Assembly (NCBI RefSeq): GCF_011378715.1
Contig: NZ_WTKU01000011.1
Span: forward strand, 1-64,000
Source: Psychromonas sp. SA13A
GTDB taxonomy: Bacteria > Pseudomonadota > Gammaproteobacteria > Enterobacterales > Psychromonadaceae
Reading direction: 5' to 3'
Length of the DNA: 64,000 nucleotides
Shown here: in pieces, positions 28,678-36,719 of the stretch
Layout: every line of letters starts with the position of its first letter
How positions within the stretch are numbered: the first letter of the stretch is position 1
Notes under the pieces: generated by a model
Seen by the model: the letters and a program-made list of their open reading frames with translations, nothing else
Told to the model about the DNA's origin: nothing
Databases searched by the model: none
Program-made: the position numbers and the translations under genes

Positions 28678-30702
28678 TTATTGCCCAATTGAGCTTATTA
28701 TTTTAATCTGTTTATCATCGGGAATTTCTTGATAAGACAGTATGTGTAGACTCGGTATTGTATTTTTAACAAATCGAGCTAAGGTGCCGCGTAATACCCC
28801 TGATGTTAATAATACCGCAGGTTGACCTATCAACTCTTGTTGCTGTGACGCTTCAATTAATGAGTTTTGAATACGCTCTGCCAACCCAGGCTCAATACCT
28901 GCACCATCCGATCCACCAGCCTGTATAGACTTATGCAATATTTGCTCCAACTCTGAAGACAGCGTAATCACTGGGATTTCAGGCTCATTACCGATAATTT
29001 CTTGTACAATCATGCGTTTTAATGAAATTCGACACGCCGCCGTCAAAACTTCGGCATCTTGGCTGCGCGGCCCGTAATCTACTAACGTTTGTACAATAGA
29101 ACGAATATCTCTAATCGCAACGTTCTCGTTTAATAAACTCTGTAATACTTTAACAACAGTACTTAAAGACAATACCTCAGGTACTAATCCTTCCACTAAC
29201 TTCGGCTGCTTCTTAGCCAGCATATCTAATAAATTTTGTGCTTCTTCATGCCCTAATAACTGTGCGGCATGGTTACTTAATATTTGACTAAGATGTGTTG
29301 CCACAACGGTTGCAGTATCAACAACGGTGTAACCTAATGCTTGTGCTTGTTCACGCTGCACTTCATCAATCCATACTGCTTCTAGTCCAAACGCGGGATC
29401 AACACCTGTTATTCCATCAATCGGCCCAAACACTTGCCCTGGATTAATGGCCATATCTTTATCATGATATATATCAGCTTGACCACAACTGACACCCATC
29501 AAAGAAATATTATAATTGTTAGGCGATAAATCTAAATTATCTCGAATATGCACAGGTGGAATTAAAAAACCCATTTGTTGCGATAGTTTTTTACGCACCC
29601 CTTTAATACGATCTAATAACTGCCCACCCTGTGATTTATCAACCAGCGGAATAAGGCGATAGCCGACTTCTAAACCAATGGTATCAACACTGCGTACGTC
29701 ATCCCAACCTAGCTCTTTTACTTCAGCAGGTTTATCACTGATTGGCCCACCATTTTCTTGTATCGCGAGAGCCGTTTCCTGTTTCACTTTCAAACGTTGT
29801 AATTGCCAATATGCACCGCCTGCCGCAATTGCACCTAGAGTTAAAAAAGCAAGGTGTGGCATACCAGGCACAATGCCCATCACTAACAATATGCCAGCAG
29901 TAATAGTTAATGCTTTAGGGTCATCAAACATCTGCCCCAGCATTCGATTACCCATATCCGCTTCAGTATTTTCACGGGTAACGGTGATCGCAGCGGCAAT
30001 CGATAATAACAATGACGGTATTTGTGCAACAAGCCCATCACCAATCGTTAATAACGTATAAATTTCAGCAGCTTGAGCCAAAGGTAGATCATATTGCACC
30101 ATACCAATAATAAAGCCACCAATGATATTGATAAATAAGATCATGATACCTGCGATGGCATCACCTTTTACAAACTTACTGGCACCATCCATAGATCCAT
30201 AAAAGTCAGCTTCCATAGTAACTTCTTCACGGCGGGTTCGAGCTTGCTCTTGATTGATTAATCCGGCATTCAAATCTGCATCAATGGCCATTTGTTTACC
30301 CGGCATTGCATCCAAAGTAAAACGAGCACTTACTTCTGAGATACGTCCCGCACCTTTGGTAATTACCACAAAGTTAATGATCATTAAAATGATGAAAACA
30401 ATTAAACCAACGGCTAAGTTACCGCCAATCACCACCGAACCAAAGGCTTCGATTACGTTACCAGCGGCATTACCACCCTCATGGCCTTCTAACAATACTA
30501 CTCGCGTAGAAGCAACGTTTAACGCCAAGCGCAGTAAGGTTGCAATTAGCAGTACAGTTGGGAAAGCAGCAAAATCCAGTGGCCGCTTGGTATAAATGGA
30601 TACCAATAAAACCACTAACGCGAGGGCAATATTAAAAGTGAATAGGATATCCAGCAGTAAAGTAGGCATTGGTAAAATAACCATGCCTAGTGCAGCTAAC
30701 AC
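28678..30702 (-). CDS. flhA: Flagellar export gate protein FlhA (annotated start doubtful)
   Basis: Export-gate channel of the flagellar type III apparatus. The 674 residues from GTG 30702 comprise eight membrane spans including FTLDAMPGKQMAIDADLNAG (FHIPEP family) and a large cytoplasmic domain. GTG 30702 lies inside what should be the first span. The frame is open upstream to 30798 and the extra residues (IFFGGLGTPILVLAALGM) match the FlhA N-terminal pattern, but no ATG, GTG or TTG occurs there. Candidates are ATT 30795 (705 residues) or ATC 30774, the latter a few bases after AGGTGA. The true start is probably upstream of 30702. Confidence 0.95.
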   Translation of the reverse strand: MLAALGMVILPMPTLLLDILFTFNIALALVVLLVSIYTKRPLDFAAFPTVLLIATLLRLALNVASTRVVLLEGHEGGNAAGNVIEAFGSVVIGGNLAVGLIVFIILMIINFVVITKGAGRISEVSARFTLDAMPGKQMAIDADLNAGLINQEQARTRREEVTMEADFYGSMDGASKFVKGDAIAGIMILFINIIGGFIIGMVQYDLPLAQAAEIYTLLTIGDGLVAQIPSLLLSIAAAITVTRENTEADMGNRMLGQMFDDPKALTITAGILLVMGIVPGMPHLAFLTLGAIAAGGAYWQLQRLKVKQETALAIQENGGPISDKPAEVKELGWDDVRSVDTIGLEVGYRLIPLVDKSQGGQLLDRIKGVRKKLSQQMGFLIPPVHIRDNLDLSPNNYNISLMGVSCGQADIYHDKDMAINPGQVFGPIDGITGVDPAFGLEAVWIDEVQREQAQALGYTVVDTATVVATHLSQILSNHAAQLLGHEEAQNLLDMLAKKQPKLVEGLVPEVLSLSTVVKVLQSLLNENVAIRDIRSIVQTLVDYGPRSQDAEVLTAACRISLKRMIVQEIIGNEPEIPVITLSSELEQILHKSIQAGGSDGAGIEPGLAERIQNSLIEASQQQELIGQPAVLLTSGVLRGTLARFVKNTIPSLHILSYQEIPDDKQIKIISSIGQ

Positions 30703-31003
30703 TAGAATTGGAGTACCTAAACCGCCGAAGAAAATTGCGCGTTTGGCCCATAGAGATGAAAAAACAGTGTTGATAGCGTCACCTAAAAAATGAATGTGTT
30801 AGCGAGTGTTAATATGTCTTATATTCAGTCTACTTTAACAAACTCAAGTAGCAGATATTAGCTTTACGAATTTAACTCGTGAGCATAGACATAAATAATA
30901 GCTAAAAAATAGGAACTTGCCTGAATATTTTTGAGCATAAGCCGCAATTTATGCTTATTAATCAAACATATTAACTATTTTATGCTTATATTTTAGTGAT
31001 AAC

Positions 31004-31018
31004 GCAGCAACAATACCA
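31004..31018 (-). promoter_or_regulatory. Possible sigma-54 promoter upstream of flhA
   Basis: The minus strand reads TGGTATTGTTGCTGC, keeping GG and GC at the correct -24/-12 spacing but with weak matches elsewhere. It is about 210 bp ahead of the flhA coding frame. Polar flagellar flhA operons in Vibrio are sigma-54 dependent, which is the reason to list it. Confidence 0.45.
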
Positions 31019-31074
31019 GTTTAGATAAATAACAGGTAAAAATATTCTTTTATTGTTAACCCTACATCGAATTT

Positions 31075-32214
31075 TTAATTGGGATAAATAAAGTCATCGG
31101 GCACAGGAATATCCGTCGGTAAAGCTTTAGGGCGGCCAGATCTGCCTTTTCTGAATTGCTCGAGCTGATAGATATAAGCCAATATTTTAGCAATCGCAAT
31201 AAACAACTCTTCAGGCACATCTTTACCGATATCAGTGGTGTGGTAAACGGCGCGGCATAATTGTGGAGATTGCATAACAGGCACTTCATTTTCTCGTGCT
31301 ACTTCACGGATTTTAAGCGCCATAAAATCGACACCTTTAGCAACAACATAGGGAGGTCTATCGCCATCTTTATCATACTTCAAGGCCACTGAATAATGAG
31401 TCGGATTGGTGACTATAACATCCGCATCGGGCACATCTCCCATCATGGTACGTTGTGACATCTCATACTGTAATTGACGAATACGCTGCTTAACCTCTGG
31501 TTTACCTTCCGAATTACGGTATTCGTCTTTTACTTCCTGTTTGGTCATTTTTAACTCATCGCTGTGTTTGTGAATTTGATAGGGCACATCCACTGCAACA
31601 ATAATTAATAACGACAAACACAATATAAGAAACATCCACCTCAGCATGTCCAGGGCTTCAAAAGCACTACCCGGAAGTTGGCTCACCGACAAATGTAAAA
31701 TGTTTTCAAAGGTCGCACCTAAAATAGCCCAAGCGACACCAATCACCACGGCTACTTTTAGAATGGACTTCAATAATTCAACCCAAGCTTGTAAACCTAA
31801 CATACGCTTTAGGCCTGCTTTTGGACTCATACGGCTAAACTTAGGCATCATTGCTTTAGTACTAAAAATCATGCCGCCTAACAAAGCACTGCCTAAAATT
31901 GAAATAATAAATAGCATTAATAAAATAACAAACATCGGCACGCCTAAACCGCTAAAGCCATCAACAAGTGCATGCCACATCTGTTCGGGATCAAATATAT
32001 CTGCGCGCTCAAAAGTGAATGAACGCTTCATCATTATCGACAATTCGTAGGCTAATCGATCTCCAAAAATAAACACCGATAATGCTGCTGCAATTAACAC
32101 CGACGCAGTCGCTAATTCTTTGGATCGGGCTACTTGTCCCTTTTCTTTGGACTTTCGTATTTTGTCGGGGGTGGCTTCCTCGGACTTATCCGTACCGTTT
32201 TCATTTTCAGCCAT
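31075..32214 (-). CDS. flhB: Flagellar export switch protein FlhB
   Basis: Switches export specificity from rod/hook to filament. The 379-residue protein has four membrane spans (about 30-210) and a cytoplasmic domain with the self-cleaving site in DVIVTNPTHYSVALKYD (NPTH). The start is ATG 32214 with GGAG six bases upstream; a TTG one codon earlier is less likely. It ends the fliK-to-flhB series and is followed by a 275-bp gap before flhA. Confidence 0.96.
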   Translation of the reverse strand: MAENENGTDKSEEATPDKIRKSKEKGQVARSKELATASVLIAAALSVFIFGDRLAYELSIMMKRSFTFERADIFDPEQMWHALVDGFSGLGVPMFVILLMLFIISILGSALLGGMIFSTKAMMPKFSRMSPKAGLKRMLGLQAWVELLKSILKVAVVIGVAWAILGATFENILHLSVSQLPGSAFEALDMLRWMFLILCLSLLIIVAVDVPYQIHKHSDELKMTKQEVKDEYRNSEGKPEVKQRIRQLQYEMSQRTMMGDVPDADVIVTNPTHYSVALKYDKDGDRPPYVVAKGVDFMALKIREVARENEVPVMQSPQLCRAVYHTTDIGKDVPEELFIAIAKILAYIYQLEQFRKGRSGRPKALPTDIPVPDDFIYPN

Positions 32215-32328
32215 CAATTACTCCTTTAGCAAACCGTGAGTAGAGGTAACCTCTAATAATGCAGATAGCACTATAGGTAGTAGTGAAGATCGCACTGCAA
32301 ACAGAGCTACAAATAATAGTGTAGCTCA

Positions 32329-33120
32329 TTACGGTTTAGTACAGGGATTATCAAGTATTTCACACATAGTGATGACCCCTTTTGACCATTGGTTTTCAAA
32401 ATGCAATGGCACATTTAATAAGGTTATCCACAATACAAATAAACCAAACACCATGCTGATTGAGAAGCCTAAGCTGAAAATATTTAATTGCGGTGCTGCT
32501 TTGGTCATAATACCAAAGGATAAATTAACCAATAACATCGCAACCATCGATGCAATTGAGAAGGCCAGTGCAGCATGGAACATAGTCGAGAACCATTCAG
32601 CTATTTTATAGTAGTCTGCTGCTAACAAGCCATTTTCAGAAATAGGTAAGGTTTCAAAGCTTCTAATAATCATCTCTATCATTAACAGGTGCCCATCTAT
32701 TCCTAAGAATAGTAAAGTCACCAACAACACATAAAATTGACCAACAACCGGCGATGTCTGTCCACTCATAGGGTCAGCCATAGAAGCAAAACCTAAGCTA
32801 GTTTGCATTGCAATAATTTGCCCTGCAACCACAAAAGTTTGCACCACAAAAACAGAGATTGTGCCCATTGCGATGCCAATTAAGAGTTGTTGTAACACGA
32901 CAATAAAGCTGGTCATGGAGAAGAGTTCAATGTAGTTGGGCGCAGGAGGGAGAGAAGGTAAGGCTAATAAAGTAATGCTAAGCGCATAAAAAAGGCGGAT
33001 CCGTGTCGGCGTTGTGTTAGAGCCAACAGCTACCATCACCATTAGCATGGCAGCGATACGGCAAAATGCCCATAAATAACTGGCGATAAAATCAAGAATG
33101 ATATCCGCCGAAAAAACCAT
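32329..33120 (-). CDS. fliR: Flagellar biosynthetic protein FliR
   Basis: Export-gate membrane protein that forms a complex with FliP and FliQ. The 263-residue protein has six hydrophobic spans and the family segments RIAAMLMVMVAVG, GTISVFVVQTFVVAGQIIAMQ and LGFASMADPMSGQTSP. Its ATG shares one base with the fliQ stop, as in many flagellar operons. Confidence 0.95.
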   Translation of the reverse strand: MVFSADIILDFIASYLWAFCRIAAMLMVMVAVGSNTTPTRIRLFYALSITLLALPSLPPAPNYIELFSMTSFIVVLQQLLIGIAMGTISVFVVQTFVVAGQIIAMQTSLGFASMADPMSGQTSPVVGQFYVLLVTLLFLGIDGHLLMIEMIIRSFETLPISENGLLAADYYKIAEWFSTMFHAALAFSIASMVAMLLVNLSFGIMTKAAPQLNIFSLGFSISMVFGLFVLWITLLNVPLHFENQWSKGVITMCEILDNPCTKP

Positions 33121-33389
33121 TATCCCACCACTTCCGGAATTTGATTAATCATGGCGATAAAAAACTCCATTAACTTACCAAACCCCCAATGTGCACCATA
33201 GGCTAAGGCAACTAAGGTCATAATTAAACGCGGTAAAAAACTCAAGGTTTGTTCATTAATTGATGTTGCCGCTTGAAACACAGCAACCACCAAACCCACT
33301 AATAAACTTGGCACGATAACCGCAGATACGAGGATCAAAACCAGCCATAAGGCTTGTCTAAATATGTTTACAAAAACTTCCGGTTCCAT
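33120..33389 (-). CDS. fliQ: Flagellar biosynthetic protein FliQ
   Basis: Small two-span export-gate protein. The 89 residues are the family length, with the signature LVGLVVAVFQAATSINEQTLSFLPRL split across the first span and loop. It lies 8 bp after fliP. Confidence 0.95.
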   Translation of the reverse strand: MEPEVFVNIFRQALWLVLILVSAVIVPSLLVGLVVAVFQAATSINEQTLSFLPRLIMTLVALAYGAHWGFGKLMEFFIAMINQIPEVVG

Positions 33390-33397
33390 AAGTCTCC

Positions 33398-34141
33398 TTA
33401 CAACCCGAAACTATTAGCTAAACTACCCATCACTAGATTCCAGCCATCTACTAAAACAAATAGCATTAGTTTAAAGGGTAATGAAATAATCATCGGTGAT
33501 AACATCATCATCCCCATGGCCATTAAGATACTAGCAACCACCAAGTCAATAATTAAAAAAGGAATAAATAACATAAAGCCGATTTGGAAAGCGGTTTTTA
33601 ATTCACTGGTGACAAAAGCCGGGATCAGCACAGTGATCGGAACTTCCTCAGGGCTATCAACTTCTACATTAGCAATTTCCAAAAATGTTTCTAAATCCTT
33701 CAGCCGCGTTTGTGACAACATAAATTGCATCATAGGCTTTTTCCCTTGTTCAAGGGCTTGCACTATTGTCATCTCTTCATTTAAGTAAGGTTGTATTGCA
33801 TTTTCATTCACACGGTCAAAAACAGGCGCCATAATGAAAAAAGTCATGAATAAAGCGATACCATTAACCACTTGATTCGAAGGGGTTTGTTGTAAACCAA
33901 GCGCTTGACGAAGAATCGACATCACAATCACAATACGAGTGAAAGAGGTCATTAAAATCAACATTGCAGGCAAGAAGCTAAGCGCAGTCATAAACGCAAG
34001 TACTTGCAAGGTTACACTGTATTCTTGGTCACCCGCAGCACTCGTTGTCACTGTGACTGCCGACAATGCACCTGGCTCTGCTATTACCTGTGGAGCAAAC
34101 AAAAATAGACCTGAGCATAATAATATCAGCAGTTTATTCAT
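33398..34141 (-). CDS. fliP: Flagellar biosynthetic protein FliP
   Basis: Main pore subunit of the export gate. I start it at ATG 34141 ([15 protein letters not shown]), giving a 247-residue preprotein with a cleavable signal peptide as known for FliP. An upstream extension of 29 codons lies within fliO and lacks support. Family motifs are [36 protein letters not shown] and [19 protein letters not shown]. It overlaps fliO by 8 bp. Confidence 0.96.
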   Translation of the reverse strand: MNKLLILLCSGLFLFAPQVIAEPGALSAVTVTTSAAGDQEYSVTLQVLAFMTALSFLPAMLILMTSFTRIVIVMSILRQALGLQQTPSNQVVNGIALFMTFFIMAPVFDRVNENAIQPYLNEEMTIVQALEQGKKPMMQFMLSQTRLKDLETFLEIANVEVDSPEEVPITVLIPAFVTSELKTAFQIGFMLFIPFLIIDLVVASILMAMGMMMLSPMIISLPFKLMLFVLVDGWNLVMGSLANSFGL

Positions 34142-34556
34142 TATTCTTTTTTCCTGCTTTAGATAATACACTGGCAAAAGCTGTCGCAAATGATGGCACG
34201 CTTTGCGTTTCAGCCTGTTGCTCGACACTCGGTGTATCTATTTGATCTAATAAATTAATTGATTGCTCACTTACTCCTAATAAATACTGCTTACCGTAGA
34301 CTTCAACAATTTGCACACGGCTTTTATTAGTTAGCGGTTGAGTTGCAATGATTTTAATTGGGTTTTTACTGCCACCTTGGCGAATAAAATTGCTTTTTTT
34401 CATTAAATAAGCAAACAAAAAAATACAAGCAAGCACCAGTATTAAAGAGCCAAGCATAGTGCCGATCGCTAATTCTGGACGTTTACTAGTCTCTTCTAAA
34501 GCAACAACAGGCAAGCTAATTACTGTTAACAAAACTGTTTGAATTAACTGCTTCAT
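34134..34556 (-). CDS. fliO: Flagellar biosynthetic protein FliO
   Basis: Assembly factor for the FliP ring. The 140-residue protein has an N-terminal signal-like segment, one membrane span (about 30-52) and a cytoplasmic domain with [20 protein letters not shown] and [12 protein letters not shown], which are the FliO-family strands. It overlaps fliN by 4 bp. Confidence 0.93.
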   Translation of the reverse strand: MKQLIQTVLLTVISLPVVALEETSKRPELAIGTMLGSLILVLACIFLFAYLMKKSNFIRQGGSKNPIKIIATQPLTNKSRVQIVEVYGKQYLLGVSEQSINLLDQIDTPSVEQQAETQSVPSFATAFASVLSKAGKKNNE

Positions 34557-34945
34557 TTTAGTTTTTTGATACGTTCAGTTTGACTAATGACATCGGTTAA
34601 GCGGATACCAAACTTGTCATTAACAACAACAACTTCACCGTGTGCTATCAAAGTACCATTAACTAATACATCTAGTGGTTCACCAGCAACACGCTCTAAT
34701 TCAACTACTGAACCTTGGTTAAGCTGTAATAGGTTACGGATATTAATTTTACTTCGGCCTACTTCCATTGAAATAGTCACAGGAATATCTAAGATGCTAT
34801 CTAAACGAGCCAATTCTTCTTTACTCATTGGCGCAGCAGTATCTTTCAACTCGTCCAAATCAATATTTGTAGCGCCTGAATCTGCATCTCCAGACTCTTC
34901 TAATGCCGCAGCCCATTCATCTGCCATATCTTGTTCTGTGCTCAT
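34553..34945 (-). CDS. fliN: Flagellar motor switch protein FliN
   Basis: C-ring component. The 130-residue protein has an acidic N-terminal region and a C-terminal SpoA domain (about 50-128) with LDIPVTISMEVGRSKI, LLQLNQGSVVELERVAGEPL and ANGTLIAHGEVVVV-like strands (here VNGTLIAHGE). It is preceded by a 95-bp gap after fliM that contains 10-bp tandem repeats. Confidence 0.96.
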   Translation of the reverse strand: MSTEQDMADEWAAALEESGDADSGATNIDLDELKDTAAPMSKEELARLDSILDIPVTISMEVGRSKINIRNLLQLNQGSVVELERVAGEPLDVLVNGTLIAHGEVVVVNDKFGIRLTDVISQTERIKKLK

Positions 34946-34966
34946 GCTTTATATCCTATCGATTAA

Positions 34967-35006
34967 TTACTTAGCTTTACTTATTTTTACTTATTTTTAC
35001 TTAACT
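34967..35006. repeat. 10-bp tandem repeat between fliM and fliN
   Basis: Four units: TTACTTAGCT, TTACTTATTT twice, TTACTTAACT, followed by more degenerate TTTAAGTTTATTTAGCTTAA-like sequence to 35040. It interrupts an otherwise tight flagellar operon. Confidence 0.85.
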
Positions 35007-35040
35007 ATATTTAAGTTTATTTAGCTTAACTGTATTTAAG

Positions 35041-36072
35041 TTAACTGGGCTTAGGTTTTTTCTCTTTTAAGTCTTGCAATTGAATTTGTGTTTTTTGTAC
35101 TTCAGGACGCGCAATTTTTTGAGTTATTTTTAATGCATAATTATCATTACGTTGCCCTAATGTTGCCCTATAAGTCGGTAAACCTTCCACCGACACTAAT
35201 AAACTTTCGGGTAGATCCACGGGAATAATATCGCCTGCTTTCCAGTGCATCATATCTCGTAATGGAACTTGCTTCTCTACTAAGCGAGCTCCTAAATCAA
35301 CTTCAACATCCATAATTTCATCTTGAAGTGCCTGAGACCAACGCTGGTCAGTATCTTCTTTATCACTTTGCACACCCGCATCTAATAATTCACGGATTGG
35401 CTCTAACATCGAATAAGGCATGGCAATATGAAAATCACCACCGCCGCCATCCAATTCGATATGAAAAGAGTTAACCACAATCACTTCTGTGGGGCTGACA
35501 ATATTTGCCATTGCAGGGTTTACTTCTGAATCTAAATATTCAAATTCAGCATCCATCACTGGTAACCACGCTTCATGGTAATCTTCAAAAATTATTTTTA
35601 ATAACATTTGAATAATACGTCGCTCTGTTGGCGTAAATTCACGCCCTTCAATCTTTGCATGATAACGCCCATCACCACCAAAAAAGTTTTCAACTAAAAT
35701 AAAAACTAATCGCGCCTCCATGGTGATCAACCCAGTTCCCTTTAAAGGTCTAAAGCGCACCATATTAAGGCTAGTAGGAACAAATAGGGTGTGAACATAC
35801 TCTCCAAATTTAAGCATTTGCACACCATTGATTGAAACCTCAGCGGTATGGCGTAACATATTAAATAAACTGATCCTTAGATGACGAGCGAAACGCTCAT
35901 TAACCAATTCCAAGGTTGGCATTCGACCACGAACAATACGGTCTTGTGAAGAAAAGTCGAAATGGGCATGAGAGTTGCTTTCATCCATCGCATCACTTTC
36001 AATTACTTCCTCATCAACGTCATCCACACCATGTAATAGTGCATCAATTTCGTCTTGAGATAATAAATCCAT
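35041..36072 (-). CDS. fliM: Flagellar motor switch protein FliM
   Basis: C-ring protein that binds CheY-P. The 343-residue protein opens with the CheY-binding peptide MDLLSQDEIDALLHGV. It has the middle domain motif (GGDGRYHAKIEGREFTPTER) that contacts FliG and a C-terminal SpoA domain. It follows fliL by 16 bp. Confidence 0.97.
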   Translation of the reverse strand: MDLLSQDEIDALLHGVDDVDEEVIESDAMDESNSHAHFDFSSQDRIVRGRMPTLELVNERFARHLRISLFNMLRHTAEVSINGVQMLKFGEYVHTLFVPTSLNMVRFRPLKGTGLITMEARLVFILVENFFGGDGRYHAKIEGREFTPTERRIIQMLLKIIFEDYHEAWLPVMDAEFEYLDSEVNPAMANIVSPTEVIVVNSFHIELDGGGGDFHIAMPYSMLEPIRELLDAGVQSDKEDTDQRWSQALQDEIMDVEVDLGARLVEKQVPLRDMMHWKAGDIIPVDLPESLLVSVEGLPTYRATLGQRNDNYALKITQKIARPEVQKTQIQLQDLKEKKPKPS

Positions 36073-36088
36073 GCTTAGCCCTTATCTA

Positions 36089-36601
36089 TTACTGTAAAAC
36101 AAAACCGGTAAATAGTACCGTATGGATAAGTGCACTTTGCTCAACCATAGTGGTTGCGGCATTTAATTCTTCAAGCGCTTTTTGGCGTAATTCACTTTTG
36201 CCTGCAGGGCTACGTAATTGTTCAATCGTTGCTGAACCAAAAACACTCACTAATGTACTTTCTAATAATGGAATGTGTTTACGAATAATGGCTTCACTGC
36301 TTTTAGTGTTAACCATTAATTGCACTTTAATTTGCACTGTGCGATCGCGCTTACCTTCTAATACATTGAACACAAAAGGCCGTGGCATTGGCACGTAGTT
36401 AGCCCCTTTTTCTGTGGTTTCAGTCGTTGCTTCAGCCGCTGTTTCATCGCTTGCCGCATCATCCCCAGAGAGCATAAAAAAAGCACCACCGCCACCAGCG
36501 GCAAGTAAAACCACAACAGCAACAATGATGATAATTAATTTTTTCTTACTCTTAGGTGCTGCATTTTCACCGTCTATTGATGCATCATTTCCTTCAGCCA
36601 T
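36089..36601 (-). CDS. fliL: Flagellar basal body-associated protein FliL
   Basis: Single-span membrane protein around the stators. The 170 residues have a short cytoplasmic segment, one span (about 18-40, LIIIIVAVVVLLAAGGGGAF), an Ala/Glu/Thr-rich linker and a periplasmic stomatin-like domain with VFNVLEGKRDRTVQIKVQLM and the C-terminal FTGFVLQ. It lies between fliK and fliM as usual. Confidence 0.95.
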   Translation of the reverse strand: MAEGNDASIDGENAAPKSKKKLIIIIVAVVVLLAAGGGGAFFMLSGDDAASDETAAEATTETTEKGANYVPMPRPFVFNVLEGKRDRTVQIKVQLMVNTKSSEAIIRKHIPLLESTLVSVFGSATIEQLRSPAGKSELRQKALEELNAATTMVEQSALIHTVLFTGFVLQ

Positions 36602-36719
36602 TGCCTGTCATTCCTCTCGATGTATTTATTCTCAATTTTTCAAGAATACGTGTTTTGTGCAAAAATAATAAGTTGATTTTAATGGTTCTTTCTCAGTAAG
36701 CCAGTAACTATTGCTTTGT

